This document shows positions 46,610 through 57,990 of a DNA stretch of 64,000 nt, one piece after another. Below the pieces are notes generated by a model. That model was not told the DNA's origin, did not search any database, and saw only the letters and a program-made list of their open reading frames with translations. Origin of the DNA: Deroplatys truncata. Lineage: Eukaryota; Arthropoda; Insecta; Mantodea; Mantidae. How positions within the stretch are numbered: position 1 is the first letter of the stretch; each line of letters opens with the position of its first letter. The position numbers and the translations under genes were made by a program. The DNA lies in assembly GCA_030765065.1 (NCBI GenBank), contig CM060977.1, positions 160,279,052 to 160,343,051 of the forward strand, read 5' to 3'.

Positions 46610-47264
46610 TACTTTGTGGCGTTGTCTATTTACAAAGTTTCCATGTTGATTTTAATGTTTAAAAGCTTTAGACCTTTCTCACTAAAACTCGTCATTCTTT
46701 TAACTTTTCTTTTTTCATTTTCATACAAAGAGAACGGAATTTCACAAGTGAAACAGCACTGTAATAACGATACCAACAAACTAATTATTATTCACCCACT
46801 GAAACACATAAAAACAATAAGTAATAATCACAGACCCAGTTTGTGGGTATTTAAATGAAACATCATGCACAATATAAGCCAATTATGTAATAAGTTGAAA
46901 TGTGCAAATCTATAGATGTATTTCTGGCGAAAATCCCGGTATGGAATTTTTGAGTGCAATGCAATTTCTCCTGTATCTGCTATGTACGTCAGACTCAACT
47001 TTCGCGCCATTCTCCGAATATCTGAGAATATTCTTAATATGAGACAAGCATTTTACCTTAAGCAAGTAGTTTTAATCTTACTTTTATGAAAATCAGAGTT
47101 TCCTCTATATCGTTTATTTGTGACAACAACGCTAAGTTTCGAGCTAGCTATACTCACTTTCTTGCAACTATATACGTTTAAACTAATATTAACAAATTTC
47201 TCGTAATCCCAGAATTTATTAATCATAGCTGTAATATTTTTCACAACCGCATGTAATAATATGT

Positions 47265-47298
<34 letters not shown>

Positions 47299-47950
47299 TA
47301 CTTTGTGGCGTTGTCTATTTACAAAGTTTCCATGTTGATTTTAATGTTTAAAAGCTTTAGACCTTTCTCACTAAAACTCGTCATTCTTTTAACTTTTCTT
47401 TTTTCATTTTCATACAAAGAGAACGGAATTTCACAAGTGAAACAGCACTGTAATAACGATACCAACAAACTAATTATTATTCACCCACTGAAACACATAA
47501 AAACAATAAGTAATAATCACAGACCCAGTTTGTGGGTATTTAAATGAAACATCATGCACAATATAAGCCAATTATGTAATAAGTTGAAATGTGCAAATCT
47601 ATAGATGTATTTCTGGCGAAAATCTCGGTATGGAATTTTTGAGTGCAATGCAATTTCTCCTGTATCTGCTATGTACGTCAGACTCAACTTTCGCGCCATT
47701 CTCCGAATATCTGAGAATATTCTTAATATGAGACAAGCATTTTACCTTAAGCAAGTAGTTTTAATCTTACTTTTATGAAAATCAGAGTTTCCTCTATATC
47801 GTTTATTTGTGACAACAACGCTAAGTTTCGAGCTAGCTATACTCACTTTCTTGCAACTATATACGTTTAAACTAATATTAACAAATTTCTCGTAATCCCA
47901 GAATTTATTAATCATAGCTGTAATATTTTTCACAACCGCATGTAATAATA
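45886..47950. repeat. Three tandem copies of a 690-base unit
   Basis: Units begin with (ATT)n at about 45886, 46571 and 47263 and end at 47950 (periods 685 and 692). They differ by only a few bases plus the length of the ATT tract. Identical minus-strand frames of 60 and 63 codons repeat in each copy and have no recognisable domain. A stretch at about 46211-46295 ('ttctggcgaaaatcccggtatgg') is a diverged R870 end, so the unit itself contains repeat sequence. Confidence 0.88.
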
Positions 47951-47962
47951 TTGATTTAGGGG

Positions 47963-48735
47963 GCTTTCTCTACCACGTAAAATAGTAGGTAGAGGAGGTA
48001 TGCATTGCATCCAAATATTCAATATTGAGATTTCACCGGAAAAAACTAAATACTTGTTTTGAGGTCCCCTGAATAAAAAACATTTTTAGAAAATTCTGTG
48101 TGTATGTGTCAGAGCAGCATAACTCAAAAATAAAAAGTCGGATAAATACTAAAACTTGGTATTTAGGTTGAGTACCTTCCAAAGTTACGACACAGAGATT
48201 TTCAAGAAAGTCCCTCCACCCCAAACCACCCTTTACATGAACTATTTTCCGAAATGTTTTATTTTCTAAAACTGTCTCTGACGATTTTAATTACAACACC
48301 ATATATTAAAGACATTTATATGAAAAATAAAATGTATATCTTGAATTTTGTGGAAATAGCCTGTGAAGTCCTCTTGATTCGGAAGAAATTTTCTACGATC
48401 TTGTATAACTGCTAAGGTTTGAGGAAACACACACAATTTATTTGAAATAACTTTTTTGCGACGTCAGCCATTTCCGAGATATCTGTTGTAAAATGCTTCG
48501 AATTGTACAATGCTTAGCCATTCTTTTTTAAAGGCATGTCGCTTTTCAGTTCTTGCCCGCCATGTTGATGGAAAGAATTTAGAATTTTTTTAAGGCCAGT
48601 GTATAACGGATGTGTGCAATGCAACCATTTCCCGAAAAGTTTATCCGGATTAAAATTAAGTTGATATGAAAATAAACTTTCGTACTCACCTATAAGAGAT
48701 AGAGGGTAGAGGTCATACGAACGTAACACTTGAGA
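47963..48735 (+). repeat. R870 repeat, old copy inside the Polinton-type core
   Basis: From 'ctttctctaccacgta' to about 'aacacttgaga'. Strongly diverged and without the (TG)n tract. Confidence 0.7.
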
Positions 48736-49295
48736 ATTTTTATTCAACAGTTGGTGTTACTCCTTAGAAAGGAAGTATCTGCTGCTTTCTATTTAATTCA
48801 CACATTCTACATAACACGTATGCACTGCACAACACAAAAAACACTACACACGGTACTCGTAGTTTTAAATATTGCACTGAGGCGGTGTGAAAACTTTAAA
48901 ACGCTGCTCGCTCGTCATTTCCCACGCACGGCACTGCTGATGATAAGTGTAAATCGAGCGTGAGAAAAGGATGTTTGTCAGCGTTTATGCAGCCTTACTG
49001 CCGACGGTGGCGGTCGCGCAGTGGCGGATCGTGACAGGATGACCGCGTTTTTTTACAACTTGACAATTTTGTAGCGAAATGAGGCATTTACTCTACGCGC
49101 ATGTTGAAAACAGCAGTTGCGATAAGCGAGCTTATAAAAACCCGGCGCCAAGAGCAAACGCCCGTAGTGAGAAACGGGGACGATAGCGGATTTTTCTACA
49201 AAATCGTTCTATTTGACGAAAAATAGTTTAAAATAAAAACAAAATAGCAGCAACACTTTGCAGGGAAAGAGCGATCGGTGCATTCGGACGATAAG
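48736..49295 (+). promoter_or_regulatory. Upstream region of the polymerase-like gene, with TATA box
   Basis: More GC-rich than its surroundings from about 48880. A TATA box (CTTATAAAAACCC) lies at about 49131-49143, some 155 bases before the ATG, with a possible start site near 49160-49170 by the usual spacing of about 30 bases. It is single copy in the window. No start-site data exist here, so the assignment is by motif. Confidence 0.5.
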
Positions 49296-49931
49296 ATGGA
49301 GCTGCAATCCGGGGGAAGTCGCGATGGCACCTTGCAACCTACGTTCGAAATTATAGGACACAAGCAGAGAAGGCTGCCAAAGCTTTTTTCCGGCTTTACA
49401 GAGTCTCAAAGTACCGTAAACCCGGTCCCCAGAGATGTCAACCCTGAGCAATGGGTATCGCATTTGTTTAACGATATTCTAAACTTTGCGAAAGAGAACC
49501 TGTTAGAAAACGAACCGGGGTATTTAGGCATATCCATAACAGACGAAAAGGAGACGTCCAAAGCCTTCAACATGAGCGTTAGGCGCGTAGACCAATTGAA
49601 TGCGGACGTCATTGTTGGAAGCATCGAAAAAGTAATGCAAAGTAACCAACAATTCTTGCTAAGCGGGCCTCTTCACGTGACGTTTGTGTGGACCAAGGAG
49701 GTGTCGGGTTCGTGCCACCAACCTTGCGATGCCTGTAGGGGCAATAAAGGCATTGTCGAAATAGCCAACAAAGACAACCTGTGTTTAGCAAGAGCCATTG
49801 TTGTAGTCAAAGCCAAAGTGGATCGCGACGTCAACTATAGAACGATGACGCGCTCCGACTATCTGCAAAAATCGAAGGCCGTAGCCTTGTGCGCGAGCAT
49901 CGGTCAAGGCCACGATTTATACGAATTTTAA
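49296..49931 (+). CDS. Polinton/Maverick-type DNA polymerase B N-terminal region, stand-alone ORF
   Basis: 211 codons from the ATG at 49296 (context AAGATGG, better than any upstream non-ATG start) to TAA at 49931. Residues 1-40 are basic and polar. Residues about 45-110 have an 'FNDILNFAKENL' helix and MSVRRVDQLNADVIVGSIEK, then VMQSNQQFLLSGPLHVTFVW. Cysteines follow in SCHQPCDACRGNKG. Residues about 158-176 read ANKDNLCLARAIVVVKAKVD. From memory of the family, 'NKDNLCLARAI' and the 'QSN..F.L...L.V' stretch mark the region in front of the exonuclease and polymerase domains of protein-primed PolB in Polintons and related viruses. A full PolB exceeds 1,000 residues; here the frame ends where the next conserved block should begin, and its last codons fall in the downstream tandem array. 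The frame is intact, so it may be a retained fragment or a repurposed small protein. It is the only plausible gene of the element. A different viral or mobile-element protein with the same domain is possible. Confidence 0.62.
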   Translation: MELQSGGSRDGTLQPTFEIIGHKQRRLPKLFSGFTESQSTVNPVPRDVNPEQWVSHLFNDILNFAKENLLENEPGYLGISITDEKETSKAFNMSVRRVDQLNADVIVGSIEKVMQSNQQFLLSGPLHVTFVWTKEVSGSCHQPCDACRGNKGIVEIANKDNLCLARAIVVVKAKVDRDVNYRTMTRSDYLQKSKAVALCASIGQGHDLYEF

Positions 49932-50565
49932 GCAGTTTGAAAGAAGTGAAGTAAACGCGATTTTACACTCACTAGGAGCTAGAAAATCCAATTTCTTGAC
50001 TTTTTAAAAACTGAGTATTCTTGGTATATATAGGCTTATTATGACGTGAAACAACCATTTATATGATTTTTCGAAGTTTGAAAGAAGTGAAGTAAACGCG
50101 ATTTAACACTCACTAGGGGCTAGAAAATCTATTTTCTTGACTTTTTAAAAACTCAGTATTTTTTGGTATATATAGGCTTATTATGACGTGAAACAACCAT
50201 TTATATGATTTTTTCGAAGTTTGAAAGAAGTGAAGTAAACGCGATTTAACACTCACTAGGGGCTAGAAAATCGATTTTCTTTACTTGTTAAAAATTCAAT
50301 ATTCTTGGTATATAGAGGCTTATTATGAGGTGATACATCCATTTATATGAATTTTAAGCAGTTTGAAAGAAGTGAAGTAAACGCGATTTTACACTCACTA
50401 GGAGCTAGAAAATCCAATTTCTTGACTTTTTAAAAACTCAGTATTCTTGGTATATATAGGCTTATTATGACGTGAAACAACCATTTATATGATTTTTAAG
50501 CAGTTTGAAAGAAGTGAAGTAAACGCAATTTTACACTCACTAGGGGTAGAAAATCGTTTGCACTG
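49925..50565 (+). repeat. 142-base tandem array, 4.5 copies
   Basis: Units start with GTTTGAAAGAAGTGAAGTAA at 49935, 50076, 50219, 50361 and 50503 (spacings 141-143). The fifth unit is cut at about 50562. Each holds 'acactcactagg', 'tttttaaaaactcagtatt' and 'tatataggcttattatgacgtgaaacaacc'. The array begins within the last codons of the polymerase-like ORF: its 'gaattttaagcagtttgaaag' recurs at 50349. Confidence 0.92.
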
Positions 50566-53500
50566 CACACTTTTGTGTTAAAATATATATACATTTTCAA
50601 TTTTGTCATGGTGTAGATTTTTTTTGTTAACTTTTTTATACGCTACTATTATAGTGTGTGTGTGTGAGTATGTGCCTAGTATCCGTGCGCCACAAGCCAA
50701 AACGACGACATCATAGAAAAACTTTATCATCTGCCTACCGGACAGGGATAACCGCGAAAAAACCTGAAAAAAAGCTCTAAGAGTATTCTAACGCCTACCG
50801 ATCTGGAAAGCCCATGAAAACAAGATAGTACACTTTTTTTAATTTTCTAAAAAATGGCTATAACGATTTTGATGAAAATATCATATGTTTAAGATAATGT
50901 CATGAGATAGACAAAATTTTACTACACAAAAAATGTAGATCGCGTTAAAATACACAACTTATGCCATATACATTTCTTTTGTCGAGTGAACCGTTTTCGA
51001 GATATTGCTTGTTATTTCCTTAAATTTTCCAATACTTATACTTTTTTTTACTTTCTCTACTACGTATAGTAAGTAGGTGAAGTATTGCATTCCACCCAAA
51101 AATTCGATACCTAGATTTCACCGGAAATACACGTTTTGAGACCTCCTGAATCCAAAAAAAAGCATTTTTGGAAACATGTCCGTGTGTGTGTCTGTTTCTG
51201 TGTCTGTCTGTGTGTGTGTGTGCGAGTATGTGCCTAGTATCCGTGCGCCACAAGCCAAAACGACGACATTATAGAAAAACTTTATCATCTGCCTACCGGA
51301 CAGGGATAACCGCGAAAAACCTGTAAAAAAGCTCTAAGAGTATTCTAACGCTTACCGATCTGGAAAGCCCATGAAAACAAGATAGTACACTTTTTTTAAT
51401 TTTCTCAAAAATAGCTATAACGATTTTGATGAAAATATCATATGTTTAAGATAATGTCATGAGATAGACAAAATTTTACTACACAAAAAATGTAGATCGC
51501 GTTAAAATACACAACTTACGCCATATACATTTCTTTTGTTGAGTGAGCTGTTTTCGAGATATTGCTTGTTATTTCCTCAAATGTTCCAAATACTTATACT
51601 TTTTTACTTTCTCTACTACGTATAGTAAGTAGGGGAAGTATTGCATTCCACCCAAAAATTCGATACCGAGATTTCACCGGAAATACACGTTTTGAGACCT
51701 CCTGAATCCAAAAAAAGCATTTTTGGAAACATGTCCGTGTGTGTGTCTGTCTGTCTGTGTGTGTATGTGTGTGTGCGAGTATGTGCCTAGTATCCGTGCG
51801 CCACAAGCCAAAACGACGACATTATAGAAAAACTTTATCATCTGCCTACAGGACAGGGATAACCGCGAAAAACCTGTAAAAAAGCTCTAAGAGTATTCTA
51901 ACGCTTACCGATTTGGAAAGCCCATGAAAACAAGATAGTACACTTTTTTTAATTTTCTCAAAAATGGCTTTAACGATTTTGATGAAAATATCATATGTTT
52001 AAGATAATGTCATGAGAAATAAAATGTATATCTCAAATTTTCTGGGAATGTCTCCAAAAGTATTCTTCATTGTGAACGCCTTTTGCATAACTGGTAAACC
52101 ATAAGAGATAGACAAAATTTTACTACACAAAAAATGTAGATCGCGTTAAAATACACAACTTATGCCATATACATTTCTTTTGTCGAGTGAACCGTTTTCG
52201 AGATATTGCTTGTTATTTCCTTAAATTTTCCAATACTTATACTTTTTTACTTTCTCTACTACGTATAGTAAGTAGGGGGAAGTATTGCATTCCACCCAAA
52301 AATTCGATACCGAGATTTCACCGGAAATACACGTTTTGAGACCTCCTGAATCCAAAAAAAAGCATTTTTGGAAACATGTCCGTGTGTGTGTCTGTCTGTG
52401 TGTCTGTCTGTGTGTGTGTGTGTGAGTATGTGACTAGTATCCGTGCGCCGACAAGGTAAAACTTCATCATTTGCCTACCGGGCAGGGACAACCGCTAAAA
52501 AACCTGAGAAAACCTCGAAAATTAGAAACGGCTTCGTCAACCACTACAGAAAACGCCTACCAACCAGGGAAAACCTATGAAAAAGCAGAAAGAGCTTGCA
52601 TTCGTTTACCATCCGCAGAAAACCCCAAAAACTAGTTATTTTTTAAAAAAAACGAAAAAACAAAAAGAGAAAGGAAAAAAAAGGGAAAAGACGGATAATA
52701 TAAGTATGGCAGAAACAGCTTTGCATTCGTCTACCAACCAGAGAAAACCCCGAAACACTAGTTATTTAAAATTGCTGATGAGTTCTGAATAGGCTTTTGG
52801 AAATGTTGGTAGCATAACTTACCTTTTCCATCACCTCCAACATACCCCACTCCCACACCTTTATTTCTTTCCACCAATCATAATCTCTCTTATTCTCACC
52901 AATCAACAACTTTCATTTGTTCCTTTCCACCAATAACATCACTTCTTATTCCCACCAATCACAACTTCACACGTCACTTTCTGTTATACTTTTATCCCTC
53001 GTTCGCCATCTTTCCCCCTCTTTCAGCCCCAACCTCCGCACAGACAACACCTCACCGCTCCTTAACCTCAACTTCATGCCTCCGCCATCTTATTTAGTTC
53101 CCATTTTTACCACCGCGCCTCTCATCTCCCAACCAGATTGCCGGCAAGAACAGATCTCGTTCATTCACACCTCGACGGTTGACTCGACAGCAGCTACGGT
53201 GAACACCTACGTCGTACACGTTTTTGACCGCTTTCGACCGGCTTGAGAACCCTGCTCCTACGTACGCTAGCGACCATCACGATGGTCCAGTACCAGGTTT
53301 TTGGTATAGTTAAATTACGCCTCTGCAAAGGGTGTCTGTACCGCTTTAAAAACCTAGGTATATCAGTGCGTAGTGATGTTGGTTGATCTTAAAGCTGGTT
53401 AAGCATTTTCAAAAACAGTTTGCTTTTATTTTTTCGCGTCGCGTGCCGCGCTTTAGGTGACGCATCCACACCGGTACCAGGTAAGTACCACACGCATAAT

Positions 53501-53574
53501 TATTTTTCGGACCTGCTTGGCGTAGGAATATATCCTTTCGTGTTTTGGTACTGTAACCTCAAATCTCCTTACCC

Positions 53575-53765
53575 TCCTCTTGCGACCGCCATCTTGTTTA
53601 GTTCCCACCGCATCTCCTTGTCGCAGACCCTCCGCCATTTTTAGTTCCCACTATTTTAACCTGAAAATCTACTCTTCTAAGCTCTTGCTACCGCCATCTT
53701 CTTTTAGTTCCCATTCTCACCACCGCATCTCCTTACCCCCACCTCTTGCGACCGCCATGTTCACC
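53575..53765. promoter_or_regulatory. YY1-like motif array, right arm
   Basis: Complement of the left-arm array: CCGCCATCTTG, CCGCCATTTTTAG, CCGCCATCTTC and CCGCCATGTTC at about 53585, 53631, 53692 and 53753, separated by 'tagttcccat' units. Confidence 0.45.
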
Positions 53766-54328
53766 ACTAACCTCCAAATTTCCTCGTCCTTAAACCTCTT
53801 GTCTCAACCACCTTGTTTAGTTCCCATTTTCGCCACCGCATCTCATATCGCCCCATCTCTCTATCCACTCAAGAAAACTACCATCCAACGTTCAAAAAAA
53901 AATTGCTGATCAGTTCACGACAGGCTTTTGCAAATCTTGTTGCTAGCAAAACTTACCTTTCCCATCACCTCCAACATACCCCACTCCTTTTTCTTTCCAC
54001 CAATCATAATCTCTCTTATTCTTACCAATCAACAACTTTCATTTGCTCCTTTCCACCAATAACATCACTTCTTATTCCCACCAATCACAACTTCACACGT
54101 CACTTTCTGTTACACTTTTTATCCCTCGCTCCCCCATATTTTCCCTCTTTCAGTCCCGACCTCCGCACAGACAACACCTCGCCACCCAGCTCCTCTCCAT
54201 CACGCGACCTCCATACTCTTCCATCTTCCTTCCTTCATCTTCCACCCAAATTAACGAACCAATCAAAACACTCCACGTCACTTCCTCTTCTTCCTTCACC
54301 TTACCCTAATCCTCAATTCTTTCAACTC

Positions 54329-54477
54329 GTCCCGGATGAACCAATTGCAATAACGATAATCCTACCGCTCAGGGCGCTTTTCAAACTTACCGCCGCCGCC
54401 GTCGCACGCAGCGACACTAGCGACACGAGCGCCCCTAGCGGCAGGATTATCGTTAAAACAATTGGCTCATCCGGGAC
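54329..54477. other. Hairpin-forming segment at the right tip
   Basis: Mirror of 41734-41882. Confidence 0.75.
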
Positions 54478-54487
54478 TAATACTACT

Positions 54488-54493
54488 TACCAC
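54488..54493. repeat. Right target-site duplication TACCAC
   Basis: Matches 41718-41723 exactly. Confidence 0.85.
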
Positions 54494-54552
54494 ATCGTGC
54501 AGTTGTGCACGGCGCTCGGGTGAATTTGGTTGTATGTTGCAGGGGTGTCAGT

Positions 54553-54822
54553 AGTTAAAAAAATTGAGTTTTATTTATGGACGCTCTTTAACTACTATGG
54601 TTCTTAGTGTCCCATTTTATATTGGGCGTGAAACACCTGTAATTTTGCTCAGAGGCCTCCTTATCAGGCTTGAGGTTCTTTTACGTGCCGTAAATCTACG
54701 ACACGGGACCACCGGCTTTACTTCCCTTCCGAAGGAAGCCGTGTTAACGATTTTTACGCCCGAAAAAATCCATCGCCCTCCGCCGGTTTGAAACCGCGAC
54801 CTCGGGAACTAGAGGCTAGCAC
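54553..54822 (-). mobile_element. SINE-A, 5' truncated
   Basis: Flanked by the direct repeat GGTGTCAGT (54544-54552 and 54823-54831). The head is lost before the A box. The B-box region reads GGTTTCAAACC-like with one change. It sits about 60 bases outside the Polinton-type element. Confidence 0.85.
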
Positions 54823-54831
54823 GGTGTCAGT

Positions 54832-55489
54832 GGTGGTAAAATTTTTATCAGTTACGAGTTGTGCTCTTCCAGTGTAATGGTGTGTGTGTGGTTTCGTAAA
54901 AAAGGTTGTGGTGATCCTTAAAAAGACTTGGATGTACTTCCGTCGAGTTCAATGAATGTGGTATTGAAGGCAGCGCAAATCGTTTGTTATGCGATTAAAA
55001 TTGGAGATGGCGTTTAGAGTAAACTGACACAGCATTCATATTTTAACGAAACCAAAATCCTATTTTATTTTCTTCGTACTGTACCACTGCTGATACATGA
55101 GTTAGTACATTAATAAATGAACTAAAACGCGATACAAACTTTACTGGTTACCTTGAATCCTAAAACCAGCCCTAAAATAGTAAACAGACAGGAAGTCTAT
55201 CAGAGGCCGAAATGTAAAAGATTATATGTCGGCATTCAGACGAGAGATGCCCTCAAATTTATCCATTTACCTGTATACATTTCAGAATAAAAACACACTC
55301 CAAAGATTGCAAAAATTGCAGGTCATAGAATCTAATTATGGACCGCCTATGATTGACAATTAGAAAATAAATCTTTGATTTGCTTTCGTCATCTTGAAAT
55401 TCTGATTTGATTTTTATAAATGTATAGATAGATTATTATGATTTTCAGCATTGAAGTCTGTATTATTCTATCTGTATAGTTTTAGTTAA
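54832..55489. other. Unassigned sequence
   Basis: No feature recognised. Confidence 0.3.
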
Positions 55490-55940
55490 ATAGAAATGTC
55501 CCTTTAACAAGGAATAATAGATTATTATCCAAGTTTTTGTAGGAAGATCTTCCTCTGTATTTGCCAATTTACCTTGTAAGTTGTATATTTTCCTACATAA
55601 AACTTTTCATTCGAAGATTATATGAGAAGCAGTTTCATTTTCTTCATTACATAACCTGCATATCGGTTCTTCTTTAAAGATTCCCATTGTATTTAGGTGT
55701 TTCTTTAATCTACAATAACCTATTAATAGCCAAATTATTAGGTTTATTGGGGTTATATTGAGGCACAGTTGAAGTTTCTGAATAAGCATTTTTAGCATCC
55801 GTACACAACACCTCACTTTAAATACGGTACAACTTTGTAAAGCAATCTCCTCTGTTACAATATTTAACCCTATAAGGAAGATAGCAACATAAACTTTTAA
55901 TAAATCCCGTGTATAAAAACATACTTTCATTTCCTTCATA
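55490..55940 (-). pseudogene. Non-LTR retrotransposon C-terminal remnant (second family)
   Basis: The minus-strand frame ends LLIGYCRLKKHLNTMGIFKE, then PICRLCNEENETASHIIFE. The 'L.GHC.LKKHL..MGI...P.CRLC.EE.ETA.HI..EC' pattern is common at the end of insect non-LTR polyproteins with an RNase H. Beyond the stop it continues KVLCRKIYNLQGKLANTEED, matching the 'R..YLGK....ED' tail. The upstream part is too decayed to read. Confidence 0.7.
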
Positions 55941-57029
55941 TTTAATACGGCATTTTTGACGACCAGACTGACCCATTACACTGAATAGCTCGAGTAGGAA
56001 TCATAATAAAAGTATATGCATCATCGGGTTGTATATGTAATGAATTTCGTACTTATGGTCGGCAAACTTGCTTGGGAAAATGAAATAATTTAACAATCAG
56101 AAACTCTACATATTTATTAAAGGCGAACTAAACATATAATCTTAGTCCCAGCATCTAAGCCCTCTCAAGTAAAAAACTGAAATCTCGGAAAATAGGCGGC
56201 GCTATCCAAACTTAAGAGAAAAACGGACAGCAGCGCCAGCGACCCCGCCCCTGAGAAATTTAATGCGGGGGAGATAGGAATATGTGAAACTTAACCCAAA
56301 TAATTTCATATAAATAATCTGTGCAAATTATAAACCTTAACATCGTGTACAAAATAAACTCTTAATACACTGTTACTATTCAAGTATTGCAGTTTCCGTT
56401 GTACTGCCTAAGATAAAGTAAATGGGCAACAGTCAGAAAGGAAGTTCGATTTGGTAAACATCGGAAACATTCGCTGATGCTGCGTTCACAATACAAGATT
56501 TATTACCACCCTATCATTTCAAAGTTATGCGATAAGCAGGAAGATGCCTTTCATTTTAGTTATGTGCATGGTAGCCGAGCTGGGAAATGCTTGTGTCTCG
56601 TAATTGGAACAATCTGTGTTCGCATCCTTGTTGTGTATGTTTTCTTATTATTTAAAATTTAATTTGTTAAATATATAGCAGTGCCGTATGTTTCCTATAT
56701 ACAAGGCGTCTATTAATATGTATAATTTTGAGATTCATGCATAAAAACACAAACAAATTACTTTTTCGTTTTCAAAATAAACGCTATATTGATAAGAATT
56801 CTAAAGTGGAAAACTAAACCAAATATTTAATTACCTCAATACTGGATATGCAAACCTTCTGTCCCATTCCTCAGTTATGAATGGCGCTGGCGTGAATATG
56901 CGCGCGTTCCTCATAGTCTTATAGTTTTGCATGATATGTTAACAGTTATACTGACTTTTGCTATGGCTGAGCGCTCACATAGAGACGAAGCTATAAGGAG
57001 ATCCGGCCGGCCGGCCAGTCATGCCAGCC
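55941..57029. other. Unassigned sequence
   Basis: A 61-codon frame at 56477-56662 is not recognised. A GGCCGGCCGGCC run sits at 57004-57015, beside the SINE-A fragment. Confidence 0.3.
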
Positions 57030-57165
57030 AGTCAGATTTATGGCACGTAAAAGAACCTGAAGTCTGATAAAGAGGTTCTGAGCAAAATTACCGGTCTTTC
57101 AGGCCTAATGGGGCGCTAAGGACCACGTTAAATAAAGAGCATCCATAAATAAAATTCAAATTTAT
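57030..57165 (+). mobile_element. SINE-A 3' fragment
   Basis: Matches the body and tail of SINE-A ('gcacgtaaaagaacctga', 'gcaaaattaccggtctttca', 'aaagagcatccataaataaaattcaa'). The tRNA head is absent. Confidence 0.8.
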
Positions 57166-57990
57166 TTTTTGTTAATATAGAACATACATTAATTGGAGTT
57201 ATTTTCAGTAAGAACGAAAATGAGTAGGAATAGTTGGCCTTGCTATATAAAGATGATTTACAAGGATGTATAATAATCACAAATATAAAATATTCCAAAA
57301 TTCACAAAATATGTCAGAAAATGTGATATCAAACTTTAAGAATCATACGCCATTTATAAAAATAAAGGGTCCTTAATGAAAGTTGAGGTTTTTTTAAATA
57401 AAAAATACAACCTTAGAAGCTAGACGCTAAATGAAGAGGGAGAATCTCTTCGAGAGCATCTATATATAAACAAGAAGAAGACGTGGAATTTAGGTAACGT
57501 TAAACTTTTGGTGATGACTTAGGTCTATAATATGGATTGCGCAGCCACAGATTCGCTAATAAACGTGTCGACGAATAAAAGAGATAGTGTATTAAATAAC
57601 TATGCATTAAATTCTGCATAAATATTACACCTAAAGAGCAGCCTGTGTACTGTGTAATGGGTTGAGCAAACAGACAACATTTCATTCTGCGCCATTAATT
57701 TTATGTGAGAAATAAAGCACAAAGCAAAGGAACACATATTGAAAATCACCCAAGAATCCTGAACTTGGAAATAGGAGGGCTTCTACATGCAAATTAAGTG
57801 TTCTGAGATAAGAGAGTATACATGTGCAGGGGCTGCATGCGAGTTAATTATAAAAAACTTGGATTCAAGTTACTTTAAAATGTAATTATTTATTTTACTA
57901 ATGAGTTCCTAATGCCAATTCCTCTTCTTCAACCAGAAAGAAAATTTTATAATCTGTATATTCTGCTCAAGTTGTAATTCTTTATTAGTT
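57166..57990. other. Unassigned sequence
   Basis: AT-rich with no feature recognised. Confidence 0.3.

Larger units (their letters stand above)
41724..54487. mobile_element. Non-autonomous Polinton/Maverick-type element with giant inverted repeats
   Basis: 12,764 bases. The ends are AGTAGTATTAGTCCCGGATG on the left and its complement on the right, beginning 5'-AG as Polintons do. They are bracketed by the 6-base duplication TACCAC. The inverted repeats span about 41724-45620 and 50625-54487, about 3.9 kb each, and differ at few positions. The core (about 45.6-50.6 kb) has R870-derived sequence, three tandem copies of a 690-base unit, another R870, one gene resembling the N-terminus of protein-primed DNA polymerase B, and a 142-base tandem array. 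No integrase, packaging ATPase, protease or capsid gene is present, so it would depend on another element. The class assignment rests on termini, target duplication and the one gene. Confidence 0.8.
50625..54487. repeat. Right terminal inverted repeat of the Polinton-type element
   Basis: Mirror image of the left arm in every sub-feature: four R870-bearing units (start points about 50690, 51240, 51797, 52435), the 'ggggttttctg' pair, the duplicated CCAAT segments, the GGCGG motif array (about 53575-53765) and the tip hairpin (54329-54477). It is about 35 bases shorter than the left arm. Confidence 0.88.

Noticed and set aside
45886..47933. Identical 60- and 63-codon frames repeated three times on the minus strand
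   Set aside because: They repeat because the DNA is tandemly duplicated. No recognisable domain, no start context, and they overlap a diverged R870 end.
49925..50565. CRISPR-like array
   Set aside because: Units of 142 bases are contiguous with no unique spacers, and the genome is eukaryotic. It is an ordinary tandem array.
41724..54487. Inverted repeat as pure assembly artefact
   Set aside because: Exact 6-base duplications lie directly outside both ends, the tips start 5'-AG, and the arms differ at scattered bases. These are better explained by a real insertion, although long reads should confirm it.
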